Source of the DNA: Sphingobium sp. Leaf26
GTDB taxonomy: Bacteria; Pseudomonadota; Alphaproteobacteria; Sphingomonadales; Sphingomonadaceae
NCBI RefSeq assembly: GCF_001421665.1
Contig: NZ_LMKV01000028.1
Coordinates: 62,857-126,856, forward strand
DNA length: 64,000 bases
Direction: 5' to 3'
The notes below the pieces were generated by a model, which saw only the letters and a program-made list of their open reading frames with translations, did no database searches and was not told where the DNA came from. Shown here piece by piece: positions 28,117 through 35,335 of this stretch (the stretch's first letter is position 1; each line of letters opens with the position of its first letter). A program made the position numbers and the translations under genes.

Positions 28117-28539
28117 TCAGGCCCCGAACCGGTCCCGCAGGGCCAGCATGGCGATCGCGGCCTTGGCCGCTTCGCCGCCCTTGTCCTTCTGGTCGGGGCG
28201 GGCGCGGACCAGCGCCTGCTCTTCATTCTCGACGGTCAGGATGCCGTTGCCGATGGCGATGGCGTCCATGCTCAGCGCCATCAGGCCGCGCGCGCTTTCG
28301 TTCGACACCACTTCGAAATGATAGGTTTCGCCGCGGATGACCACGCCGATCGCGACGAAGCCGTCGAAACGGCCGCTTTCCGCCGCCAGCGCGATCGCGC
28401 CGGGGATTTCCAGCGCACCCGGCACCGTCACCACCTCATATTTGTGACCGGCGTCGTCCAGCGCCGCCTTCGCGCCTTCGATCAGCAGGTCGTTGAGATG
28501 GTCGTAGAAGCGGGCTTCGACGATCAGGAATTTGGCCAT
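28117..28539 (-). CDS. ribH: 6,7-dimethyl-8-ribityllumazine synthase
   Basis: RibH condenses the ribityl-pyrimidine with dihydroxybutanone phosphate, the penultimate step of riboflavin synthesis. The 140-residue protein contains the [14 protein letters not shown] and [14 protein letters not shown] motifs (His of the active site) and SNESARGLM. It is 12 bp after ribB, as the last gene of a rib operon, and ends before a strong terminator. Confidence 0.96.
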   Translation of the reverse strand: MAKFLIVEARFYDHLNDLLIEGAKAALDDAGHKYEVVTVPGALEIPGAIALAAESGRFDGFVAIGVVIRGETYHFEVVSNESARGLMALSMDAIAIGNGILTVENEEQALVRARPDQKDKGGEAAKAAIAMLALRDRFGA

Positions 28540-28551
28540 GATAGTGGTTCC

Positions 28552-29835
28552 TTACAGCTCGATCGGGCGTTGCCCAACCACGGACAGGTCATAGCCGTCA
28601 AGCGCGATCAGGCTGTGCTGGCTGTTGCTGAGCAGGACCATGTCATGCACGCCCAGTTCGGCGAGCAACTGCGCGCCCACGCCATAGTTGCGCAGTTCGT
28701 CCATGCCGGCCGGGGCTGCACCGGCATGGGCCTGCACGCAGCGGCTGACGAAATCGCCTTCCTCATTGCCGGTCAGGATCACGATCACGCCCGATCCTTC
28801 CTGGCCGATGATCTCCATCGACTTTGCCAGCAAGCCGGCGCGCGATCCGTCCGCACCATAGACATCGTCCAGCAGCGACAGTTGGTGCATGCGCACGAGG
28901 GTCGGCTGATCGGGCGAGACATGGCCTTTCTGCAAGACCAGTTGTTCGCTTTCGGTCGCGCGATTGTAGAAGCTGATCGCCTTCCAGTCGCCGCCCCACT
29001 GGCTGTGGAAGCTGGTTTCGGCGCGGCGCTCGACCATATGGTCATGCCGGCGGCGATAGGCGATCAGGTCGCGGATCGTGCCGATCTTCATCTTGTGCTT
29101 CTGGGCAAAGACGATCAGGTCGTCCAGCCGCGCCATCGTGCCGTCATCCTTCATCACTTCGCAGATGACGCCGGACGGGTTGAGGCCGGCCAGACGGGCG
29201 ACGTCGACCGCCGCTTCGGTATGACCGGTGCGCACCAGCACGCCACCGTCGCGGGCGATCAGCGGAAAGACATGGCCCGGCGTCACGATATCGGCGCGGG
29301 TCTTGGAAGCGTCGATCGCGACGGACACGGTACGGGCGCGGTCGGCGGCGCTGATGCCGGTATCGACGCCCTCGCGCGCCTCGATCGACACGGTGAAGGC
29401 GGTTTCGTGCCGCGTGCCATTGTTGCGGCTCATCAGGTCCAGGCCCAACTGATCGACCCGCCCCTTGGTCAGGGCCAGACAGATGAGGCCGCGACCGTGC
29501 GTCGCCATGAAGTTGATCGCGTCGGGGGTCGCCATCTGCGCGGGGATGACCAGATCGCCTTCATTCTCGCGATCCTCGTCATCGACCAGAATGAACATGC
29601 GGCCGTTGCGGGCTTCGTTGATGATCTCTTCGGGACTGGCGAGCGCGGTGCCGCCTTCACGCTTGAGCAGATAGGCTTCCAGCTTGCCCAGCGTGTCGGC
29701 GGTCGGGTTCCAGTCGCTTTCGCCGAGCTTGCGCAAGCTGTTGGCGTGCAACCCGGCGGCGCGCGCCAGACCGGACCGGGACATGCCGCCATCGGTGACG
29801 AGGCTGCGGACGGAATCGAGAAGCGTGGACGACAT
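28552..29835 (-). CDS. ribB: 3,4-dihydroxy-2-butanone-4-phosphate synthase with N-terminal HTH and GCHII-like C-terminal domain
   Basis: Three parts in 427 residues. Residues 1-60 are a Cro/CI-like helix-turn-helix (SRSGLARAAGLHANSLRKLG ... TLGKLEAYL). Residues 68-270 are the DHBP synthase (DDEDRENEGDLVIPAQ, RNNGTRHETAF, VLVRTGHTEAAVDVARLAG). The rest resembles GTP cyclohydrolase II (RNYGVGAQLLAELGVHDM near the end) but lacks the three zinc cysteines; the expected position reads VRMHQLSLLDDVYG. GTP cyclohydrolase activity is therefore unlikely and must come from another gene. GGGAAGGAG lies nine bases before the ATG. Confidence 0.93.
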   Translation of the reverse strand: MSSTLLDSVRSLVTDGGMSRSGLARAAGLHANSLRKLGESDWNPTADTLGKLEAYLLKREGGTALASPEEIINEARNGRMFILVDDEDRENEGDLVIPAQMATPDAINFMATHGRGLICLALTKGRVDQLGLDLMSRNNGTRHETAFTVSIEAREGVDTGISAADRARTVSVAIDASKTRADIVTPGHVFPLIARDGGVLVRTGHTEAAVDVARLAGLNPSGVICEVMKDDGTMARLDDLIVFAQKHKMKIGTIRDLIAYRRRHDHMVERRAETSFHSQWGGDWKAISFYNRATESEQLVLQKGHVSPDQPTLVRMHQLSLLDDVYGADGSRAGLLAKSMEIIGQEGSGVIVILTGNEEGDFVSRCVQAHAGAAPAGMDELRNYGVGAQLLAELGVHDMVLLSNSQHSLIALDGYDLSVVGQRPIEL

Positions 29836-29872
29836 GAAAAAGACTCCTTCCCTTCATGGGATCGGCGTCAAT

Positions 29873-29890
29873 ATCACATTGCAATGTGAT
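29873..29890. promoter_or_regulatory. Perfect 18-bp palindrome upstream of ribB
   Basis: ATCACATTGCAATGTGAT is self-complementary over all 18 bases and lies 38 bp before the ribB start. Nine bases further upstream is GTGA-GAAA-TCAC (29899-29910), a second dyad sharing the TCAC/GTGA half. No FMN riboswitch sequence was found in the gap. The pair resembles an operator for a dimeric DNA-binding protein. Confidence 0.65.
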
Positions 29891-29936
29891 TATTTCAAGT
29901 GAGAAATCACAGTAAGCTGTTCTATCCGATGCCCGT

Positions 29937-30545
29937 TCACCGATTGCGCAGGCTCTGCATCCGGTCGAGATAACGGGCCAGCACGTCGATTTCCAGATTG
30001 AAGGCGCGGCCGTCGTCCAGCCGATCCAGCGTGGTCGCGGCGGCCGTGTGCGGGATGATGTTCAGGCCGAAATGCACACTGCCATCGGCCTGATCCTCGA
30101 CGCTGTTCACCGTCAGCGAAATGCCATCGACCGTGATGGACCCCTTTGCGGCGAGCGCGGCGGCCAGTTCGGCGGGCGCGCTGATGACCAGCCGGGTCGA
30201 ATCGCCTTCCTGCGTGGCGGATATCAATGTGCCGATACCATCGACATGGCCGGTCACGATATGACCGCCCAGCTCGTCGCCGACCTTGAGCGCGCGTTCC
30301 AGATTCAGCCGGCCGCCCTGCGCCCAAAGGCCCGGCGCGGTGCGCACCACGGTTTCGGCCGACAGGTCTACCGCGAACCAGTCTTCGCCCTTTTCCACCA
30401 CCGTCAGGCAAGCGCCCGAACAGGCGATCGACGCGCCGATCGCTACGCTGTCCATCGCATAGGCACAGCCGATGACGAGGCGCAGGTCGCCGCGCTGTTC
30501 ATGACTGCGGATGGTGCCGATGTCGGTGATGATGCCGGTGAACAT
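29937..30545 (-). CDS. ribE: Riboflavin synthase alpha chain
   Basis: Converts two molecules of lumazine into riboflavin. The 202-residue protein starts MFTGIITDIGTI, the universal N-terminus of the family, and consists of two lumazine-binding repeats; the first contains IACSGACLTVVEKGEDWF. The second repeat begins near HIVTGHVDGIG and includes SITVDGISLTVNSVED. The start was set at this MFTG. It lies between ribD and ribB, separated from ribD by a 29-bp inverted repeat. Confidence 0.95.
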   Translation of the reverse strand: MFTGIITDIGTIRSHEQRGDLRLVIGCAYAMDSVAIGASIACSGACLTVVEKGEDWFAVDLSAETVVRTAPGLWAQGGRLNLERALKVGDELGGHIVTGHVDGIGTLISATQEGDSTRLVISAPAELAAALAAKGSITVDGISLTVNSVEDQADGSVHFGLNIIPHTAAATTLDRLDDGRAFNLEIDVLARYLDRMQSLRNR

Positions 30546-30571
30546 GCGCTCTGATCCATTCACTATACAGA

Positions 30572-30641
30572 ATGTTCCCCTGCGCAGGCCGGGGTCCAGT
30601 CCCTGTCATGGAACTGGACCCCGGCCTGCGCAGGGGAACAT
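30572..30641. repeat. 29-bp perfect inverted repeat between ribD and ribE
   Basis: Arms of 29 bp (ATGTTCCCCTGCGCAGGCC... and its exact complement) with a 12-nt loop. The arms carry an internal palindrome CCTGCGCAGG. The transcript of the riboflavin genes would form a very stable hairpin here. It is likely a REP-type element rather than a simple terminator because no U-run follows. Confidence 0.95.
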
Positions 30642-30649
30642 GACAAATC

Positions 30650-31654
30650 TTAGGCGCTCCGGATCACCTCGTAAACCTCCAGCCGATCGACACCCAATGT
30701 GCGGGTGTCGGTCATGCGCCAGCGGCCATGCGCCTGGCCAAGGTCATTGAGGCCGATGTCGCCGATCCCGGCCAGCCCGTCGCCCACGATGATCGGCGCG
30801 CGATAAAGCAGCAGCCGGTCCACCAGCCCGGCGCGCAGGAAGGCGGCCGCCGTCGCCGCGCCACCCTCCACCAGCAGATGATCGACCCGATCCAGCGTGG
30901 CGATCTCCCCCGGCGCGGTGATCCGCTCCCAGCCGGCAGGCGCATCACCCCGGCTTAGCAGGACACGGCGCGGCGATCGCGCCTCCAGCCCCGCCAGCCG
31001 CACGTCCAGCCGGGGCGCATCGGCACGCAGCGTGCCGCCGCCCACCAATATGGCATCATGCCGCGCCCGCTCCATATGGGCATGGGCGCGCGCATCCGGC
31101 CCTGTGATCCAGCGGCTCGACCCGTCGGGCAGCGCGATTCGCCCGTCGAGCGAGAGGCCGAGCTTCAGCGTCACATGCGGCCGGCCCAGCGTCTGGCGCA
31201 GGACGAATCCGCCCATGGCGCGCGCGGCCTCCGCCGCCATCAGGCCCATGTCGACGGTAACGCCACGCTCGCGCAGCCAGCTTGCCCCTTGTCCGTCGGT
31301 GCGCGGATCGGGATCGCGCAGGGCGATCACCACGCGCGCAACCCCGGCCCGCGCGATCAGGTCGGCGCAGCGCGGCCCGCGCGGCGACAGATGGAAACAG
31401 GGTTCCAGCGTGACATAGGCGGTCGCGCCCGCCGCCCGGTCCATCGCCTGTTCCAGCGCCTGTGCTTCGGCATGGGGGCGGCCGCCCTTCTGGGTCCAGC
31501 CGCGCCCGACGATCAGGCCCCCTTCACCCTGATCATCGCGGACGATCAGGCAACCGACATTGGGATTGGGGGTGGAAAGGCCCCGCCCGCGCCCCGACAG
31601 GGCGATGGCGGCGGCCATATAGCGCCGGTCGTCAGCAGGCGATGACGGCATCAT
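30650..31654 (-). CDS. ribD: Diaminohydroxyphosphoribosylaminopyrimidine deaminase/reductase
   Basis: Performs steps 2 and 3 of riboflavin synthesis. The N-terminal deaminase domain has HAEAQAL and PCFHLSPRGPRCADL (zinc His/Glu and two Cys) and the C-terminal reductase domain has VTLKLGLSLDGRIAL, SRWITGPDARAHAH and LLVEGGAATAAAFL. The length is about 335 residues from the chosen ATG, which starts 10 bp after the preceding gene; the next ATG is the adjacent codon. First gene of the rib group. Confidence 0.95.
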   Translation of the reverse strand: MMPSSPADDRRYMAAAIALSGRGRGLSTPNPNVGCLIVRDDQGEGGLIVGRGWTQKGGRPHAEAQALEQAMDRAAGATAYVTLEPCFHLSPRGPRCADLIARAGVARVVIALRDPDPRTDGQGASWLRERGVTVDMGLMAAEAARAMGGFVLRQTLGRPHVTLKLGLSLDGRIALPDGSSRWITGPDARAHAHMERARHDAILVGGGTLRADAPRLDVRLAGLEARSPRRVLLSRGDAPAGWERITAPGEIATLDRVDHLLVEGGAATAAAFLRAGLVDRLLLYRAPIIVGDGLAGIGDIGLNDLGQAHGRWRMTDTRTLGVDRLEVYEVIRSA

Positions 31655-31664
31655 CAACAGGGGG

Positions 31665-32141
31665 TCAGGGCTGGGCGGCAGGCGCCGGTTTCGCGCTGGC
31701 ATGCGGCCCGGTCTTGTCCGTGGCTTCCGCCTTGGCCAGCCGGTCGTCCAGCATTGCGTCGATCGCCTTCACGGCTTCCTTGCGCTTGGCGGTGTTGCGG
31801 GCTTCCTCTTCGCGCCATTCGATGCCGAAGGCGTCGGCATAGCCCTGCATCTTGGTCTGCTGCTTGACCAGCGCCGCCTCGCGCTTCGCAAAGTCTATCT
31901 TCTGTTGCAGGATGATCGCCGCATCGGACCGGCTCGCATCCCAGCTCTGGACATAGATGATCTTGTTGCGCGTCGGCATCGTGTTGGTGTTCGCGTCGAT
32001 CACGAAGGTCCACACGATCACCCAGGTCAGCGCGACGGACAGGCCCAGCAGCGGCCATTTATGCTGCCGCTGCTGCTTGAAATAGCCCCAGAAGTCGCCA
32101 AGCGCACTTTTGGGAGAAACGGGACGGGGAAAGATCGCCAT
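31665..32141 (-). CDS. Membrane protein of unknown function with coiled-coil-like C-terminus
   Basis: The 158-residue protein (MAIFPRPVSPKSALGDFWG start) has one membrane segment at about 30-52 and a periplasmic, charge-rich helical region (about 80-150, KREAALVKQQTKMQG). It is upstream of ribD on the same strand, 10 bp apart, so probably cotranscribed, though no riboflavin role is evident. In-frame ATGs further upstream (15 and 25 codons) are less well supported. Confidence 0.6.
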   Translation of the reverse strand: MAIFPRPVSPKSALGDFWGYFKQQRQHKWPLLGLSVALTWVIVWTFVIDANTNTMPTRNKIIYVQSWDASRSDAAIILQQKIDFAKREAALVKQQTKMQGYADAFGIEWREEEARNTAKRKEAVKAIDAMLDDRLAKAEATDKTGPHASAKPAPAAQP

Positions 32142-32206
32142 GCCGCCCTTATAGGACAGGGCGGGCGCAGATGCAAAATGGTCCATGCTGGCCTCCATTT
32201 TTCCAC

Positions 32207-32228
32207 CCCCTCCCAATGATGGGAGGGG
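32207..32228. repeat. Short CCCCTCCC/GGGAGGGG hairpin, second copy
   Basis: An 8-bp perfect stem with a 6-nt loop in the gap between the ribD-upstream membrane gene and the TonB-like gene. It has the same stem as the hairpin at 28013-28033. Confidence 0.6.
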
Positions 32229-32273
32229 AACAAAGGAGCGACGCCGAAGGCAAGGGCGGACGGTGAAATCCGG

Positions 32274-32996
32274 TCAGTTGGTCAGCGTGAACCGGACCGT
32301 CAGCGTCTTGGTCGATGTAATCGCCACGCCGTCGCGGGTGGCTGGGCGGAACCGCCATTTCCGCAGTGCATGGCGCTCCGTCGCCAGCCAGAAGCTTTCG
32401 TCGCTGGCGCTGACCTTCTCGATGGCGGTGACGCGGCCATCCGGGCTGATGGTGACGCGCACCGTGACCGCGCCTTCCACGCCCTGGCGAATCATCGTGC
32501 CGGGATAGTCGGGTTGGAACGCGCCCTTCGCGCGCGGGTCGATCGACGCTTCGGTCAGGACCGGGTTGGGCAGGGGCGGCGGGATATAGGGCGGCGGGAC
32601 TGGCCCGATGTCGCCGATGTGGTCGCTGCCGATCAGGCCGGTATCGCCTGTGGGCAAGGGCACGAAGGGATCGGGCGCCGTGGGCCGGTCCGGCTGCGGC
32701 TGGCTTGGCAGCTTCGCGTCGGTCTTCACATCCTCGACCGGATCGAGCGGGGGCGGGGGTTCGACGGGAATATTGCGGGTCGTGATCGGCGTCGATGGCG
32801 TGATGACGTCGATGATCTCCTTGGGGATCAGCAGAAAAGCGCCGATCACCAGCGCATGGACCGCGACGGTGCCGCCCATCCCCAGCGGGGACTTGCGTCC
32901 CGCGCCATAACGCGATTGTCCGTTTTCCCCTGTCGCTGGCGTTTCAGCCTTGCCCGGCGCATGCCCCATTGCCGGCATATTCATGAGTCGCATCAT
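32274..32996 (-). CDS. TonB-family energy transducer
   Basis: TonB links the proton gradient to outer-membrane receptors. The 240-residue protein has a single membrane segment (VAVHALVIGAFLLIP, about 44-58), a Pro/Asp-rich spacer (PVEPPPPLDPVEDV and more at about 75-155), and a C-terminal TonB domain starting near QPDYPGTMIRQGVEGAVTV with VSASDESFWLATERHALRKW. The N-terminal cytoplasmic part is longer than usual. No exbB/exbD is nearby. Confidence 0.85.
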   Translation of the reverse strand: MMRLMNMPAMGHAPGKAETPATGENGQSRYGAGRKSPLGMGGTVAVHALVIGAFLLIPKEIIDVITPSTPITTRNIPVEPPPPLDPVEDVKTDAKLPSQPQPDRPTAPDPFVPLPTGDTGLIGSDHIGDIGPVPPPYIPPPLPNPVLTEASIDPRAKGAFQPDYPGTMIRQGVEGAVTVRVTISPDGRVTAIEKVSASDESFWLATERHALRKWRFRPATRDGVAITSTKTLTVRFTLTN

Positions 32997-33073
32997 CTGG
33001 CTCCTCTATGTGTCGCATCCTCTCGCCGGTGCCCGATTCTACCGATCAGGCTGTTACCGTCGATGAAATGATA

Positions 33074-33124
33074 CAACATCATTTAATGATATGTTGCAAC
33101 ATGATTTTTCAACGCCTGCAACAT
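33074..33124. promoter_or_regulatory. CAACAT repeat array with 12-bp palindrome, between tonB and the EF-hand gene
   Basis: CAACAT occurs at 33074, 33097 and 33119 (22-23 bp apart, about two helical turns). The middle one is part of the perfect palindrome ATGTTGCAACAT (33091-33102). The region is AT-rich in an otherwise GC-rich window, and lies in the divergent promoter region of both genes. Confidence 0.6.
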
Positions 33125-33198
33125 AGCGGCTGCATCGGGACATATGGCGGCAAAGCGGCAGTGCCAGGACAAGGGCTATCCCGCTTCCAGGAGCCTCC

Positions 33199-33783
33199 AT
33201 GCGTTTTCGCCACTGTCTTTCTGCTGTCCAACTCGCTGTCGCACTTATCGCCTCGACGCCGCTATTGGCCCAAATGCCGTCCGCCCCGCCGGCTGCGCCC
33301 GAAGGCGGTCCCTGGGCGGCCGATGCCGATGGCGACGGGCGCATCACCCGTGACGAAATGGTCGCCTATATGGACCGCCGCTTCGGCCTGATGGATCAGG
33401 ACAATGACGGACTGGTGCCGGTGCAGGCGATGCAGCGCATGCTCGGCCATGAACCGCAGGCGCGCACCCGGACGGAGTCGGCACAACACGGTCCCGGCAA
33501 GGGGCGCGGAGGGCCGGGCGGTCCGGGCGGCGCCGGTGGTCCACCGCCGGGCGGTCGGCCAAAGGGCAGCGCCCGGTCCGATGGCGCGCCGCCTCCACCG
33601 CCGGGCCGCGCCATGCCCTACCCGGAGGATGGCAATGATGACGGTCAGATCGACCGCGCCGAATTTCTCGCCCCCGCGCTGGCCCTGTTCGCCGATCAGG
33701 ACCGCAATGGCGACGGCGTGCTGACCGCTGACGAACTTCCGCCTCCGCCCCGCCACGGACCGCCGGACGAGCCGGAGGAATAG
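33199..33783 (+). CDS. Secreted EF-hand protein
   Basis: A 194-residue protein with a signal peptide (MRFRHCLSAVQLAVALIASTPLLA) and four EF-hand-like loops: DADGDGRITRDE, DQDNDGLVPVQA, DGNDDGQIDRAE and DRNGDGVLTADE, so likely calcium-binding. A Gly/Pro-rich linker (about 95-140) separates the two pairs. Unlike calmodulin-type proteins it is exported, so it may sense or buffer calcium in the periplasm or envelope. Confidence 0.85.
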   Translation: MRFRHCLSAVQLAVALIASTPLLAQMPSAPPAAPEGGPWAADADGDGRITRDEMVAYMDRRFGLMDQDNDGLVPVQAMQRMLGHEPQARTRTESAQHGPGKGRGGPGGPGGAGGPPPGGRPKGSARSDGAPPPPPGRAMPYPEDGNDDGQIDRAEFLAPALALFADQDRNGDGVLTADELPPPPRHGPPDEPEE

Positions 33784-33833
33784 GCTTTCGAGACAGGAAC
33801 CGGCTGCCTTCTCTCCTCTGCGCGGCTGGTTCC

Positions 33834-33876
33834 GTCGGGGCGCGTCGTTTGGCCCGACGCGCCCCGACACCTTTTT
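33834..33876 (+). terminator. Strong Rho-independent terminator after the EF-hand gene
   Basis: A 14-bp perfect stem (GTCGGGGCGCGTCG / CGACGCGCCCCGAC) with a 7-nt loop, followed by ACCTTTTT. It is on the plus strand downstream of the EF-hand gene. Confidence 0.9.
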
Positions 33877-33903
33877 GGAGATGCGCCAAAGCGCATTTAG
33901 GAC

Positions 33904-33979
33904 GGCGCCAGCCCTCTCCCCATTCGGCCACCTGAAGGCAGCATCTATGGGTGGCCGGGTGCGGGAGAGGGCTGGCGCC
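33904..33979. repeat. Nested inverted repeat between EF-hand and DUF445 genes
   Basis: A 17-bp perfect outer stem (GGCGCCAGCCCTCTCCC ... GGGAGAGGGCTGGCGCC) encloses an 8-bp stem (CGGCCACC ... GGTGGCCG). It ends 7 bp before the DUF445 stop and has the same CTCTCC/GGAGAG character as the other short hairpins. Confidence 0.85.
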
Positions 33980-33986
33980 GCTCTTC

Positions 33987-35252
33987 CTAAAAAAGCGTGT
34001 CGATCATGTGGATCGCCAGACCAACCAGCCCGCCGACCAACGTGCCGTTGATACGGATATATTGCAGGTCGCGGCCGACGGCATTTTCCAGTCGCGACGT
34101 CACCGTGCCGGCATCCCATCCGCGCACCGTGTCGCTGACCAGCCGCACGATCGCGTCGCCATAGCTGGCCGTCGCACCCACCGCCGCGCGACGCACGAAG
34201 CGGTTGATGACCAGCCGCAGTCGCGCTTCCTCCTGCAAGGTGCCGCCCAGCGCCCGCAGCGCTTCGCCCAGGCGCCCCGCCATCGCCTTGCCGGGATCGC
34301 GCACCGCGCGCAGCAGCCCGCCGCGCGCCTGTTCCCACATCCCCTCGATCCAGCGTTGCATCGCTGGATTATCCACGATCTCGTCCCGGATCCTGGCGAC
34401 CTTGGCCTGCATCTCCAGATCGAACTGAAGGTCGAACGCCAGCTTGGCCATGCCTTCCTCGGCCTTCAGGCGCAGGCTGTGACCCGGATCGGCGGCCATG
34501 TCGGCCAGCATCTTGCGCAGCCCGTCGATGATCGCATTGGCCAGATTTTCGTCGAGGCCGGTCCAGCGCAGCACCTTGCCCGCCCGTTCCTGCACCATCT
34601 GGCGGATAAGATGGTCGTTGGCCTCCAGCGTGCGGTCCGCCCAGTGGATGATGCCGTCCATCACCGGCCCGTGACGGCCGTCGCGCATCGCCGCCTCGAT
34701 CGCCTGACCCACCAGCGGGCCGATATTGATGCCACGCAGCCGCTGGCCTATCGCCCCCTTCACCATGCCGCCCAGCCGCTCCTGGTCCAGCGCCTCCAGC
34801 ACGTCGGCGATCAGGCGCGAAGCGCCCTCGCGCAGTCGGCCGTCGCCTTCGGACGGGCTGGCGAGAAATCGGCCGGCCGCCGCCGCGACGTCGATATGGC
34901 GCATCCGCCGCGCGACCACGGCGGGGATCAGGAAATTGTCGCGCAGGAACAGCGCCAGCGTGTCGCCGATCCGGTCCTTGTTGCGCGGGATGATGGCGGT
35001 ATGGGGGATGGGCAGGCCGAGCGGATGGCGGAACAGCGCCGTCACCGCGAACCAGTCGGCCAGCCCGCCGACCATCGCCGCCTCGGCAAAGGCCTGGACG
35101 AACGCGATGGCTGGGTGGAGATGCACGGTGGCCCGCGCGGCGATGAACAGGGCGGCCATCGCCACCAGCATGCCTGTCGCCACCAGCCGCATCCGCCGGG
35201 CGGGATGGGGCGTCAAAAGATCTTTTGGCCGGGGCAGGCGAAGCAGAGTCAT
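33987..35252 (-). CDS. DUF445 domain-containing membrane protein
   Basis: The 421-residue protein has an N-terminal membrane segment (about 25-45) and a long helical domain with the DUF445 pattern (ALFRHPLGLPIPHTAIIP, NKDRIGDTLALFLRDNFL, LGEALRALGGTLQEEARL). It closes with a hydrophobic C-terminal segment (LVGGLVGLAIHMIDTLF). DUF445 proteins are conserved inner-membrane proteins of unknown function. The PIPHTAIIPRNK segment is characteristic. Confidence 0.85.
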   Translation of the reverse strand: MTLLRLPRPKDLLTPHPARRMRLVATGMLVAMAALFIAARATVHLHPAIAFVQAFAEAAMVGGLADWFAVTALFRHPLGLPIPHTAIIPRNKDRIGDTLALFLRDNFLIPAVVARRMRHIDVAAAAGRFLASPSEGDGRLREGASRLIADVLEALDQERLGGMVKGAIGQRLRGINIGPLVGQAIEAAMRDGRHGPVMDGIIHWADRTLEANDHLIRQMVQERAGKVLRWTGLDENLANAIIDGLRKMLADMAADPGHSLRLKAEEGMAKLAFDLQFDLEMQAKVARIRDEIVDNPAMQRWIEGMWEQARGGLLRAVRDPGKAMAGRLGEALRALGGTLQEEARLRLVINRFVRRAAVGATASYGDAIVRLVSDTVRGWDAGTVTSRLENAVGRDLQYIRINGTLVGGLVGLAIHMIDTLF

Positions 35253-35335
35253 GACCCCTTAACGGTTACGCTGCCGTTTCGTTCAGGCAAGGCTTTCTTT
35301 TGGCCCTTCCGGCTTCCCGGCCCGAACGCGCATCG

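Noticed and set aside
29836..30600. FMN riboswitch for the riboflavin genes
   Set aside because: No conserved FMN-aptamer core (such as the GGGCAGGG and CCGACCGGCGG blocks) was seen upstream of ribD or ribB; a palindrome occupies the ribB leader instead.
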